Of a DNA stretch of 64,000 bases, positions 18,880 through 27,176 are shown piece by piece (position 1 is the first letter of the stretch; each line of letters opens with the position of its first letter). The DNA comes from Jaenimonas drosophilae (taxonomy: Eukaryota; Euglenozoa; Kinetoplastea; Trypanosomatida; Trypanosomatidae). The DNA is taken from positions 124,001 to 188,000 of the forward strand of contig JASAON010001657.1 of assembly GCA_030849065.1 (NCBI GenBank), given 5' to 3'. Under the pieces are notes generated by a model. It saw nothing but the letters and a program-made list of their open reading frames with translations, was not told where the DNA came from and did no database searches. The position numbers and the translations under genes were made by a program.

Positions 18880-20445
18880 TTAACAGTGTGAGAAGTCCAC
18901 CACATCTGTGATCTCATTCTCCAGCCATTGGGTGATCTTCTGCTTCACCTTCATCGGGTCCTGCTGCTTGTAGAACACCGGACGAGTGAAGTCCTTTGTG
19001 AGATAGTTTCGGTCCTGCATGAATTCATGCACGGCGGAGACACCTGTGATGCCACCTGACCATGGGGTGCAGCCCGTTGCCTCGTCCACACCTAAACGAA
19101 CATGTTGTCGCGGCACCTTCATTCGGCTCAAACTGAGACCATCGGAGGAGGATAAGAAGACGGCGTTTTTATTATTGGAGATGGTGTTCATGGCTCGAAA
19201 AAGGGTCCTACTCTCGATATCGCTGGAGCCGTAACCCCGAAGAACAGGGAAGTTGGTGCACCTCCCCAGGCCAAACCAGTTGGGGTGTCCGTAAAACTGC
19301 ATCAAGGTACTCACACGGTAGTGACCGTCCGGTGTTTCGTGTGCTTGAAGCACGTTGGGACGTTGGTGGCGGCCACTGGGTATCGGGCGGGGTGTGTCCC
19401 CAATGAGAGAGAAGACGTAGTCGAAGTCACCTTCCGTGTGACGCCCCTGTACATCACCGCAGACCTGCACCGCATCCTGCTTACCAAAGTACACCTGACT
19501 GATGATGGACTGCGGGCGCTGCTTCTCAAACGCCAGTTGATCATAAACAACGGAGTAGGAGACTGGCTCTACCGTGGGCAGCAAGTCATCTGACGATGCT
19601 CGTGAGGTGAAGAAGCGCGAGAGCCACCCTCCACGTTGTTGTGCTCCAGGGGGAGGAACACTGACCAAGGCATTCGAAGCATCACTGCCATTCACCTGTT
19701 CCACACGACTGGCAAGGTGGAGATGAAGGTTTGGATTGGTTTCCAATTTTTGCAAAGCGTGTCGTCGGCAGGCAGCGGGTAGGCGAGGGAGCAGCTCCGC
19801 TCTGCTATGAAACAGGTGTACCTCTAAGTCCTTGCGTGAGCTGGCGAGGTCATGTGCGAGAGACGTACCCACCGGGCCCCCTCCCACCACCGCCACCTTC
19901 TTGCAGCTCTGCAGAAACGTGTTGAAGTGCTGGAGTTCCTGAACTCTACCAGAAATCGTACGCTGCTGCGTTCGAAATGGGTAAGGCTTTTTTTCACCCG
20001 TTGCAATGTAGAGAATATCATAGGGAACGTGGCGGCCATCGGCAAGGTACACCTCCTTCTCATCCACACCATCCACCGTACCCGTTAATACGTTACTCCG
20101 CTTGAGGTAGTAGCGGTGAAGGACCATCATTCGGCGACACGCCTCCTTGTGCTTGGCATCATCCCAGGGAACAGCCAGGATTGGGATGATGTCATTGGTA
20201 AGTTCAAAAAAATTCTTCTCATCAATCAGGGTTACATCAAAGAAACTGTCAAGCTGATAGGCTAAGCGGCTGCCAGAGTAGCCTCCACCTACGATGACGG
20301 CACGGATGGGCACCAGATCCTTTGAAGGGTCCATGATGGTATCGAGCGTGGGAGCCTCCGCCGCCAAGGATGTGATTCGTGGCGCGTGGCTCCATCCAGA
20401 AGCTCCTGCCCCAGCCACGAAGCCAACGGCTAATTTCCAGAGCAT
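18880..20445 (-). CDS. FAD-dependent NAD(P)H oxidoreductase, FSP1/AIF-like
   Basis: Protein of 521 residues from ATG 20443-20445; 12 more codons upstream start only at GTG. The N terminus (MLWKLAVGFVAGAGASGW) is hydrophobic and could be a membrane anchor or mitochondrial signal. An FAD-binding Rossmann motif VIVGGGYSG lies near residue 50 and a second, NAD(P)H-binding motif VAVVGGGPVG near 185, with an ATG motif (ILYIATG) and a late GD-like flavin segment. This layout matches the AIFM2/FSP1 and type II NADH dehydrogenase family, which reduce quinones with NAD(P)H. Substrate and location are inferred. An insert of about 40 residues (around 270-310) is Ser-rich. The redox-active CxxC of disulfide reductases is absent. 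Confidence 0.85.
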   Translation of the reverse strand: MLWKLAVGFVAGAGASGWSHAPRITSLAAEAPTLDTIMDPSKDLVPIRAVIVGGGYSGSRLAYQLDSFFDVTLIDEKNFFELTNDIIPILAVPWDDAKHKEACRRMMVLHRYYLKRSNVLTGTVDGVDEKEVYLADGRHVPYDILYIATGEKKPYPFRTQQRTISGRVQELQHFNTFLQSCKKVAVVGGGPVGTSLAHDLASSRKDLEVHLFHSRAELLPRLPAACRRHALQKLETNPNLHLHLASRVEQVNGSDASNALVSVPPPGAQQRGGWLSRFFTSRASSDDLLPTVEPVSYSVVYDQLAFEKQRPQSIISQVYFGKQDAVQVCGDVQGRHTEGDFDYVFSLIGDTPRPIPSGRHQRPNVLQAHETPDGHYRVSTLMQFYGHPNWFGLGRCTNFPVLRGYGSSDIESRTLFRAMNTISNNKNAVFLSSSDGLSLSRMKVPRQHVRLGVDEATGCTPWSGGITGVSAVHEFMQDRNYLTKDFTRPVFYKQQDPMKVKQKITQWLENEITDVVDFSHC

Positions 20446-20786
20446 GTCAATGAAAGATGAATGTGTGCTTCTCCACTGCACAAAATAGAGTGATGCATGC
20501 TTTCACGAGATACACAGAACAACAAGAGTGAAGGAGAACAAGATACTCTACATCATTCTTCATTCACACAATATGGAATATTTGTTGCCCACAACAACGA
20601 GAGATATCCACGCAGGACAACAACACAATTCGCAATAGTGTTGTTGAAGTAAATACGAAAAAAAAATGTGATAGAATCCTGGACTACTCTCAAAGAAGAA
20701 GATGTACTGTATTTTTGCGAGTGATTAGTTCCACGAAATGCTGTCATTGTTGTTGTTGTTGTGAGGTTAGTGGACGGATGGGCTCA
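20446..20786 (-). other. Intergenic spacer between the carrier and flavoprotein genes
   Basis: This 341-nt spacer contains short A-runs and a (TTG)n-like stretch at 20746-20763. No gene or RNA was recognised. Confidence 0.5.
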
Positions 20787-21836
20787 TTAGAAATCCATCG
20801 CATCGCTGTACACGATGGTGTCATAAATGGTTCGGAAGCCAATGCTAGCCGCCACCACGACATAGCGGAATTTGAGTCCAGACCACAGTGCCGTGTAACC
20901 CTCAGACTTGACAATCTTTGTCATGGCATCGATGATGCCATCATAGGCAGGGACGTCCTCCGCCGCAGATGCCGTGAGCATCAGACGCTGGCCAACAACC
21001 TGGAAGGGCTGCACTGCCAGGTCTACAGCGAGGTTGGTCGCCTGTGTTGCAATAATTGGATGGCGTGCGGTGGCGTCGGCAAAAATTGAGCGGATTGAAA
21101 AGTACGTTACCAACTTCACCATCACCACGAGTGGGTCTGCCATTGCTCCACGGAAGAAACCGCGCCAGCCATGACGACGGTAAATGGTCTTGGCAGTATC
21201 CATGGCAGAGCTGTACAGGTACACTTCGTCATCGGGGGTAGCATCATCATCAGCACTCTTCTTGGACTTGGCTTCATTGGATTTCTCCATCTTCACGGGT
21301 GCCACGATATCGGAAATGTAGTTGGTAATGATAGTCTTGTAAACAGCTGTGTAGGGAAGTGTGACTGTCACAGAAAGTGTGGAGGCCCCCACGTACAGGA
21401 AAAGCATCTGAGCCGCACCCAGATTCTCCAGAGTCGTTTGCGGTACGATACGGTTAAAGAGATGGAACACAAGGTTGCGCGCAGCCACATCCACCACGGC
21501 GGAGGGAACTGCCATTAGTGAATCTGTCAGAAAGCCGCGGAGAAATCCTCGGCAGCCTTCCTTGCGGTATACACGCTTCACACACTTCACAGTACCTCCG
21601 AATCCATCAGGAACACGTTGCTGTCGGGTCAACTCTCCTTCCACCGTCGATAACATCATCACACGGTCCACGGGAGCGCTTAGCATGCGCTGAAGGAAGT
21701 GAACCGCGAGACCGGCACCAACTTCCAAAGCGATTTCAACCACAGAAGCCCGGCGAGGTGCATCGAGTCCCTGTGGGACAGAAGCCGGCACCTCAACGCC
21801 GGCAGCATCTGGGGTAGCTACAGATGGAGATGACAT
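20787..21836 (-). CDS. Mitochondrial carrier family protein, divergent
   Basis: Protein of 349 residues from ATG 21834-21836; the frame is open upstream but would overlap the RNA triphosphatase gene, and an acceptor-like site lies 33 nt before this ATG. Three roughly 100-residue repeats are visible, with degenerate signature motifs: PVDRVMM (first), PYTAVYK (second) and PFQVVGQR (third). Each of the first and last is followed by the G-W/C-RGFFRG or ALWSGL-like second half. Family role: exchange of metabolites across the inner mitochondrial membrane. The first repeat resembles ADP/ATP carriers, but the RRRMMM nucleotide signature is absent, so the substrate is unknown. A charged loop (about residues 200-225, Lys/Ser/Asp-rich) is inserted in the second repeat. 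Confidence 0.85.
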   Translation of the reverse strand: MSSPSVATPDAAGVEVPASVPQGLDAPRRASVVEIALEVGAGLAVHFLQRMLSAPVDRVMMLSTVEGELTRQQRVPDGFGGTVKCVKRVYRKEGCRGFLRGFLTDSLMAVPSAVVDVAARNLVFHLFNRIVPQTTLENLGAAQMLFLYVGASTLSVTVTLPYTAVYKTIITNYISDIVAPVKMEKSNEAKSKKSADDDATPDDEVYLYSSAMDTAKTIYRRHGWRGFFRGAMADPLVVMVKLVTYFSIRSIFADATARHPIIATQATNLAVDLAVQPFQVVGQRLMLTASAAEDVPAYDGIIDAMTKIVKSEGYTALWSGLKFRYVVVAASIGFRTIYDTIVYSDAMDF

Positions 21837-21869
21837 GGGGCTTGTGGAACAGCAAACAATCGAAATTAT

Positions 21870-21895
21870 CTTTGAGAAGAGGACGAAATGAGAGG
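21870..21895 (-). promoter_or_regulatory. Predicted trans-splice acceptor for the mitochondrial carrier
   Basis: On the minus strand a C/T-rich tract ends in CAAAG (AG is the complement of 21870-21871), 33 nt before the ATG at 21836. It supports the internal start over the longer open frame. Confidence 0.45.
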
Positions 21896-21990
21896 CACAC
21901 AATAACAACTGAGGGGCACAAAAGGACAGCACCTGAACTGTCAGGAAGTGGGGGAATGTAGAAGAAGACCGTAGGAGCGATGGTGAAGAC

Positions 21991-22974
21991 CTACGCACTG
22001 GATACTGAGAGAAACTGTGAAGCTGATAAAATTTGGTGTGAAACCTGAGAAAGGAACGCACATGGCTCATCCGGGCTGCGGCTAAGTGCCCGACGTTTGT
22101 TGTTGCCATGAAGACGTAGCCAGTCTCTGCTTAGAGTTGGCATATCCACCTCGAGTTCCAGCTGATACGTGTACGACTCATCCGGAAGTCCCTTATGCAA
22201 ACATAGTGTGAGATTGGTGGCTTGACGGAGGTCAGCAATAGACGCAGGCAGACCTCCCCCAGCTGCTGCACTGTCGTGGGCTCTCACTAGCCTCCTATCT
22301 GTTCGCCGAAGACGTTTCAGCTCCGTAACCAAGTAGGGAGACAGACGGAAGGAGTGGACGCTCGATCGCACAATTCTCACATCGTCATCCTCATCCAGCT
22401 CATCTGAATTGGTGGCCGATTGGATTTCTGCACTCTCCTTCTTTTTGATGTTTTGTGGTTGAAGTTGAGCCTCTCTGGATAGCGTCACACGTAGATCGAG
22501 CGGCCACGACGGGCACACGACATCTATGGATTCAATCTTTTCCTTGGATATGAAACTGTGGCACGTTGCCAAAAAGGATGAGTTTGTGGGTACGGATGAC
22601 ACTGAGAATCTGCGTCGTTCGTTTGCTGGGAAGCTAATGGTGAGCAGCTTGTGGTGCTGTCGCCGAAGATGTGTAAATGCTGACAACCGCTCAAGCACAA
22701 GTATGTACTGATTGGCATCGATTTCCGTGTTGAAGCGATAGAGGTGTTTGTCCGCAGCGTCCATAATGCCACTAGTTGATACCCCCAAAACCACTGCGCG
22801 AGAGACGTGTGTGTTGGATTCGATCCTCCCTAGCCGCAACTCTAATTCCATGCCTGCTGCTGAAGCTCCTGAGCCATGACATTGAAGTTGACGCTGCAGA
22901 GCATTCAACAGTACTTGCCGTAGTCGGGTGGAAATGGGATCTTCATAAGGCTTTATGCAGCGCAGAAATGTCAT
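21991..22974 (-). CDS. CET1: mRNA capping RNA 5'-triphosphatase (Cet1-like, TTM family)
   Basis: Protein of 327 residues from ATG 22972-22974. The two metal-binding glutamate strands of the triphosphate tunnel fold are clear: ELELRLG (Glu 43 and 45, Arg 47) near the N terminus and YQLELEVD (Glu 273 and 275) near the C terminus. Basic strands (TELKRLRR, RLVR) would line the tunnel. Family role: removal of the gamma-phosphate of nascent RNA, the first step of cap formation, by the metal-dependent enzyme of fungi and protists rather than the cysteine phosphatase of animals. Kinetoplastids use this type, needed to cap the spliced-leader RNA. An acidic, low-complexity insert (about 190-215) sits mid-protein. 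Only 154 nt separate its stop from the next gene start. Confidence 0.88.
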   Translation of the reverse strand: MTFLRCIKPYEDPISTRLRQVLLNALQRQLQCHGSGASAAGMELELRLGRIESNTHVSRAVVLGVSTSGIMDAADKHLYRFNTEIDANQYILVLERLSAFTHLRRQHHKLLTISFPANERRRFSVSSVPTNSSFLATCHSFISKEKIESIDVVCPSWPLDLRVTLSREAQLQPQNIKKKESAEIQSATNSDELDEDDDVRIVRSSVHSFRLSPYLVTELKRLRRTDRRLVRAHDSAAAGGGLPASIADLRQATNLTLCLHKGLPDESYTYQLELEVDMPTLSRDWLRLHGNNKRRALSRSPDEPCAFLSQVSHQILSASQFLSVSSA

Positions 22975-23574
22975 TTGCAACGTCGCTTATCTGTGGTGAG
23001 TTCCAAGTCAGTAACGCTAATGGAAAGCTTTGCAAGAATCTGTACCGGTTCCGTATAAACCCCCACTACATGGAAAGAAAAGAGAAGAAAAATGTGTGCT
23101 GAAGAGTCTGTCGTGCAGGTCAGGAACACCAAGGATATAGTCAAAAATGCTGTGAGCTTGTCAGCTTCAAAGATTTCATGATGAAAAGATGGCTCACAAA
23201 GACAACAAGTGCGGCTCACCTGCATCAACCATTTCTATACACCAGTGCATCGAATGCAATAGTTAGAGGGCGAATGGAGATGACATTCAATGGTTTGAAA
23301 AAATCATCACGACATCATGCAAGCTAATGTCTCAACCCGTTTCTATGAGGAAGAAAGATAAAACAATCCTCGCTGGATTTGTGGTTACGTGGAAGACGTA
23401 TACCTCATCAATGAAGTTACTAGGAACAGCACAAGATAGTATCCCATCATTGAGTGAGGTAGCAGGGGGTTCTCTTGCTCCATTGACGAGGGTGCTTGGT
23501 ACAGGGAGTATGTATGGTGATGATCTGACACGAGTTGTATCAGATTCTGTCATGAATAACCTTCACCGCATTGC
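22975..23574 (-). other. 600-nt spacer between DZIP1-like and capping enzyme genes
   Basis: A short ATG-initiated frame (23332-23553, 73 residues) begins 21 nt after the DZIP1-like stop codon but resembles nothing and has no acceptor ahead of it. Otherwise only AT-rich UTR-like sequence is seen. Confidence 0.5.
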
Positions 23575-26500
23575 TTAGTCAGCTGAGCTACTCGATACCG
23601 CACGGAATGTCTTCATCGCTGACGGGGCGGCGATGCCTGCCAGGTTGGAATTCGTGGCGCTCTGCCGCATCCCCACTGACGGAGAAGGCGACAACTGAGG
23701 AGCCTGCAACAACCCCTGTGACGGAGATGGGGTAGGAACCACTACGCTGGGTACCACCGATGGTGGTGCCGTACCACCCAGCATGTACGACATGTTGGCA
23801 TAGTTGGCGCTTGGCTGGCTTGCGGGAGTGGGAAGGGCTGACGGCGCTGGCCGATCCCACGATGCGGATGAAGGAACATCAATGGGCCTGGCGGACGTGA
23901 AGTAGCTTCCAACACCCCCTGTACCCGTGCCTGGAGCTGTAAGACTGCTGGCGGTGCTGTCTGCCCCAGAAGTGGATGGACGTGGATATGTGGCATCACC
24001 ACCAAAGACGGGGAGGGTGGACCTCACGCCTGTCATGTATGGTGGCTGCGTCGACGTCGTGGACTGATCGGATGTGGTGGAGACAATGCTCTGTACTCGC
24101 TGGCCAGAATGACCTTGTTGTGCGAAAACCGGGGGAACCACCGTCACCGGAGCTGCAGGCTGGGAGATGGAAGCTACTGGGACAGGAAGTGGCCGATCCC
24201 ACGGAAGCAGTTGCGAGGAGCTAGATGATTGATCATGAGAGCTGGCGCGTTGAGCCATGGCTGACATCACTGGGACTCCTGGAGTAGTTGCTGTAAGGAG
24301 AGAAGCAGTGGTGTCAATCCCAACAGGTGAGGTGGGGGAGAAGAAGCTTGGCGCCCCTGACGTGCTGTGAGCGACTTGGCTGGAGACCGTTGGCGAGGCA
24401 CTTGACGCGGTTAGAGGAATCGGAGTAACCGCGGCAGGGATGTGGGGGGCGTAGATTGACAAGCTTGCCCCTGGGGCAACGGCCGACTGATGTTGGCTGA
24501 TGTTCGTACCCTGTGCTGGCAGACCCAGACTGGGTGGAGATACGCTCATCTGAGCGGGGAGTGCCACACTCGTGGTTTGTAGCGCAAGACTTGGCGATGG
24601 AATTGTAGACGGAACAGTAGTGGGGTAGGAGAGTGACAAGCTCGATGAAGTCGGAACGGGCAGTGCCATACTGCCCACAGGTAGCATGCTGCTAGATGGA
24701 CGAGCTGCTGGGACGGGAAGGGACATGCTGGCGGATGTCGGAGCTGGAAGAGCCCCGTTGGATGAAGGGACGGGCATCGACACGCTGACAGTTGGAATGA
24801 CAGATGATTGCATGGGAAGTGGTGTGGCCGAGCGTTGCTGTTGTGGCATGGAGACACTCACGACTGGTACAATCGACGCTGACAAGGGCAGCGACATGCT
24901 GGAGGATGGTGCTGGCATCGAAACGCTCGTCGTTGGGGCAGTAGTCGATGGTACTGGAAGTGACATACTGGCAGATTGAGCTGGATATACTGCGCTTGGT
25001 GTAGGCAGTGGTACACTTGCAGATGGCATGCTCAATGCTGTGCTGGGCGATGACGTGGGCCCAGATGATGGTACAGCAGCCGGTACAGGCAGCGACATGC
25101 TTGCGGAAGGTACGCTCAAGGCAGTACTGGGCGATGCAACTGGTCCAGATAATGGAAGAGCGGACGGCATGGGCAATGACATGCTTGCCGAAGGTGCGCT
25201 CAAAGCAACGCTTGGTGACGGAAGTACTCCCGCTGAAGCCACCGCAGTGGTCATTGGAAGTGACATGCTGGCAGAGGGCATGGGCATGGCAACACTGACT
25301 GTCGGGACGACGGCAGAAGGAACCGTAACCGCCTCGTGAGCGGATGGCGATACCTGGAGGGAGTATGATGGCGTGGGTCGCAACTGGGCCGTAGCATCAG
25401 TCGCATTCACCGGCGCGTTTGGTTGCCCGGGAACCGTTGGAACTGCCGGTGGTTGCGTTGCTGGCGGTGCTGGAGGTGGAGCCAACCACGACGCCGATCC
25501 GGCAGAGACGGGTGCTTTCTTGAGCGTGCGTATCTCATCCTCGAGTTCTGCCATTTGACGAAGCAGTGCATTATTTGCAACCTCACGTTGCCGCGTCATG
25601 TTGTACTCCATGCTGGCACCAATATCTGGAACAATGGGTACCGAGTTCACATCCGCACCGACAAGCGCGGAGCGAATGGCTGAAACATTGTACGCACTTT
25701 GACTCACAGGATTCACGGGAGTCGGTACAGCTTCGTGAGGAGGTAGCACTGACGCAGGTGCCGGTGGAGTCACAACCGTGGAAAGAATACGCATTGCTGA
25801 GTCTTCGCGTATGTTGTGTCGCTGACCATGGTCAGGTACCGCAGCTGCAGCAGGTTGGGCTTCCACAGGTGCTCCACCTCGTTGGGTGTTGCTCTGCAAC
25901 AGCAGCATCATGAGTTGATCATGTTGGAGACGTTCTGTGAGGGCACGTTCACTGGCGAGGCTTCGCTCCAGTGAGTCCACCCTCTCGGACAATCTCTTCA
26001 CATCGCACGCATGCTGGCAACATGAGTCACCTCCGTGTGGCAACGGAGACATCATGGATGGCTGCACTGCAGCGGCATCCATGGTGGGAGGGGGAGGTGG
26101 TGGTGGTGGTGGGTTCTGATACGCAGCAATGGAAGCAGCAGGGGCGTTTTGATAGGGCTCCACGGCAGCAGCAGCAGTCGGAAGTGGACCAGTAGATGAG
26201 TGACGCTTGCGCATGTGTGACTGTAGTGATTCCCTCTTGCGGTACTCCTCCCCACACATTGGGCAGTAGTGGAAGTCTCCGGCTGCAGGACTACTCGCGC
26301 GAACACCTCCAGCGGCGGCAGCACCGTACTCATAGGCCACCAGTGTTTTGCGCTGGGCACGAACCTTCTTCTGGGCATCCTGAAGCTCTTCCTCAAGCGC
26401 ACTACGGCTCTTGTCTGTCTTTTCAAGGACTTGTTGACACTCCACGACGCGTTCGTTTAGACGAATGTTCATGCGTGCAAGAGCTTCCTGAGAGAAGACA

Positions 26501-26727
26501 AGGTACTGAATGACAACCTGCGACAGCTGGAAGAGATGAATGATGTGCTCAGGCGTGAACAGTGCCGCTTCATCACGTGAGATGCGTGCGTAAGCCAGGT
26601 TCTCCACAACGCGTTGAAGTGTGTCCACGTTCGTCTCCTTCACCAGACGTTCGGTGTTGATGGCGACTAAGACACCCCAGTCCAGCCGTTCGTTACCTTG
26701 AACGAACTGAAATGCTGTGGAAGCCAT
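23575..26727 (-). CDS. DZIP1: DZIP1/Iguana-like cilium protein with C2H2 zinc finger and Ser/Pro repeats
   Basis: Protein of 1050 residues. Residues 5-100 match the DZIP1 N-terminal domain (FQFVQGNERLDWGVLVAIN..., then LVKETNVDTLQRVVENL). A coiled coil follows (about 80-130), then one C2H2 finger (Cys155, Cys158, His171, His176). A polyproline run near residue 210, a second coiled coil (about 245-280, and near 390) and a roughly 650-residue Ser/Pro/Val-rich tail complete it. Family role: DZIP1 and DZIP1L act at the basal body and ciliary transition zone in animals, so a flagellar base role is inferred here. The tail holds degenerate repeats built on SASMSLP (five exact copies between about 475 and 700). 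The tail has no animal counterpart and is likely disordered. Confidence 0.85.
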   Translation of the reverse strand: MASTAFQFVQGNERLDWGVLVAINTERLVKETNVDTLQRVVENLAYARISRDEAALFTPEHIIHLFQLSQVVIQYLVFSQEALARMNIRLNERVVECQQVLEKTDKSRSALEEELQDAQKKVRAQRKTLVAYEYGAAAAGGVRASSPAAGDFHYCPMCGEEYRKRESLQSHMRKRHSSTGPLPTAAAAVEPYQNAPAASIAAYQNPPPPPPPPPTMDAAAVQPSMMSPLPHGGDSCCQHACDVKRLSERVDSLERSLASERALTERLQHDQLMMLLLQSNTQRGGAPVEAQPAAAAVPDHGQRHNIREDSAMRILSTVVTPPAPASVLPPHEAVPTPVNPVSQSAYNVSAIRSALVGADVNSVPIVPDIGASMEYNMTRQREVANNALLRQMAELEDEIRTLKKAPVSAGSASWLAPPPAPPATQPPAVPTVPGQPNAPVNATDATAQLRPTPSYSLQVSPSAHEAVTVPSAVVPTVSVAMPMPSASMSLPMTTAVASAGVLPSPSVALSAPSASMSLPMPSALPLSGPVASPSTALSVPSASMSLPVPAAVPSSGPTSSPSTALSMPSASVPLPTPSAVYPAQSASMSLPVPSTTAPTTSVSMPAPSSSMSLPLSASIVPVVSVSMPQQQRSATPLPMQSSVIPTVSVSMPVPSSNGALPAPTSASMSLPVPAARPSSSMLPVGSMALPVPTSSSLSLSYPTTVPSTIPSPSLALQTTSVALPAQMSVSPPSLGLPAQGTNISQHQSAVAPGASLSIYAPHIPAAVTPIPLTASSASPTVSSQVAHSTSGAPSFFSPTSPVGIDTTASLLTATTPGVPVMSAMAQRASSHDQSSSSSQLLPWDRPLPVPVASISQPAAPVTVVPPVFAQQGHSGQRVQSIVSTTSDQSTTSTQPPYMTGVRSTLPVFGGDATYPRPSTSGADSTASSLTAPGTGTGGVGSYFTSARPIDVPSSASWDRPAPSALPTPASQPSANYANMSYMLGGTAPPSVVPSVVVPTPSPSQGLLQAPQLSPSPSVGMRQSATNSNLAGIAAPSAMKTFRAVSSSSAD
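24620..25320 (-). repeat. Degenerate SASMSLP-type repeats coding for the DZIP1-like tail
   Basis: The encoded protein has five exact SASMSLP copies plus variants (SSSMSLP, SASVPLP, SVSMP) spaced 20-40 residues apart. The repeats are degenerate at the DNA level, which suggests old duplications. Confidence 0.75.
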
Positions 26728-27176
26728 GGCTGTTAGTGTCCTTTGCAGGCTCTGATGAGAGGTGTGGAAAGGGATGGAAAGACGAACAGATACAGTATCT
26801 ATGAATCGAGATCAGCTGATCAAAACTGGTCAGTATTTAGCTTTTCGGATGAGCTCAAAAGTAAGTGAACGCCAACACTCGAGGTACAGAAGATTCCACT
26901 TTGAACGTGTGAATACTTCGGCAATGAGCGCTTTCTATGAGAAGATGAGATGATACCTCACTACTTGGCAGTTGATGGTTGTGACAGAGGAGAGTAGAGG
27001 ATAAATGGCGTCACAAGTGGAAAGCATTCACTAGCCAGGAATGTCACTCACTCGTTTTTTTTTGTTGTTACTTCTTTAGAAGATACGGTGCAAAACACAC
27101 CACTTTAGTCAGACTGAATCTTAGTTTACGACAGTGAACACGTCAGGAACACACACAACATATCGGCCCCAACAGC
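26728..27176 (-). other. Intergenic spacer between UTP25 and DZIP1-like genes
   Basis: A 449-nt AT-rich spacer with a T-run at 27055-27064 (plus strand). No gene was seen. Confidence 0.5.

Noticed and set aside
21837..22109. Longer open frame for the mitochondrial carrier
   Set aside because: It would overlap the capping enzyme gene and translate the predicted acceptor tract; the ATG at 21836 gives a normal-length carrier.
23332..23553. 73-codon minus-strand ATG frame just after the DZIP1-like stop
   Set aside because: I tested whether it could be a readthrough extension; in-frame TAA and then TGA codons intervene. No family match or acceptor.
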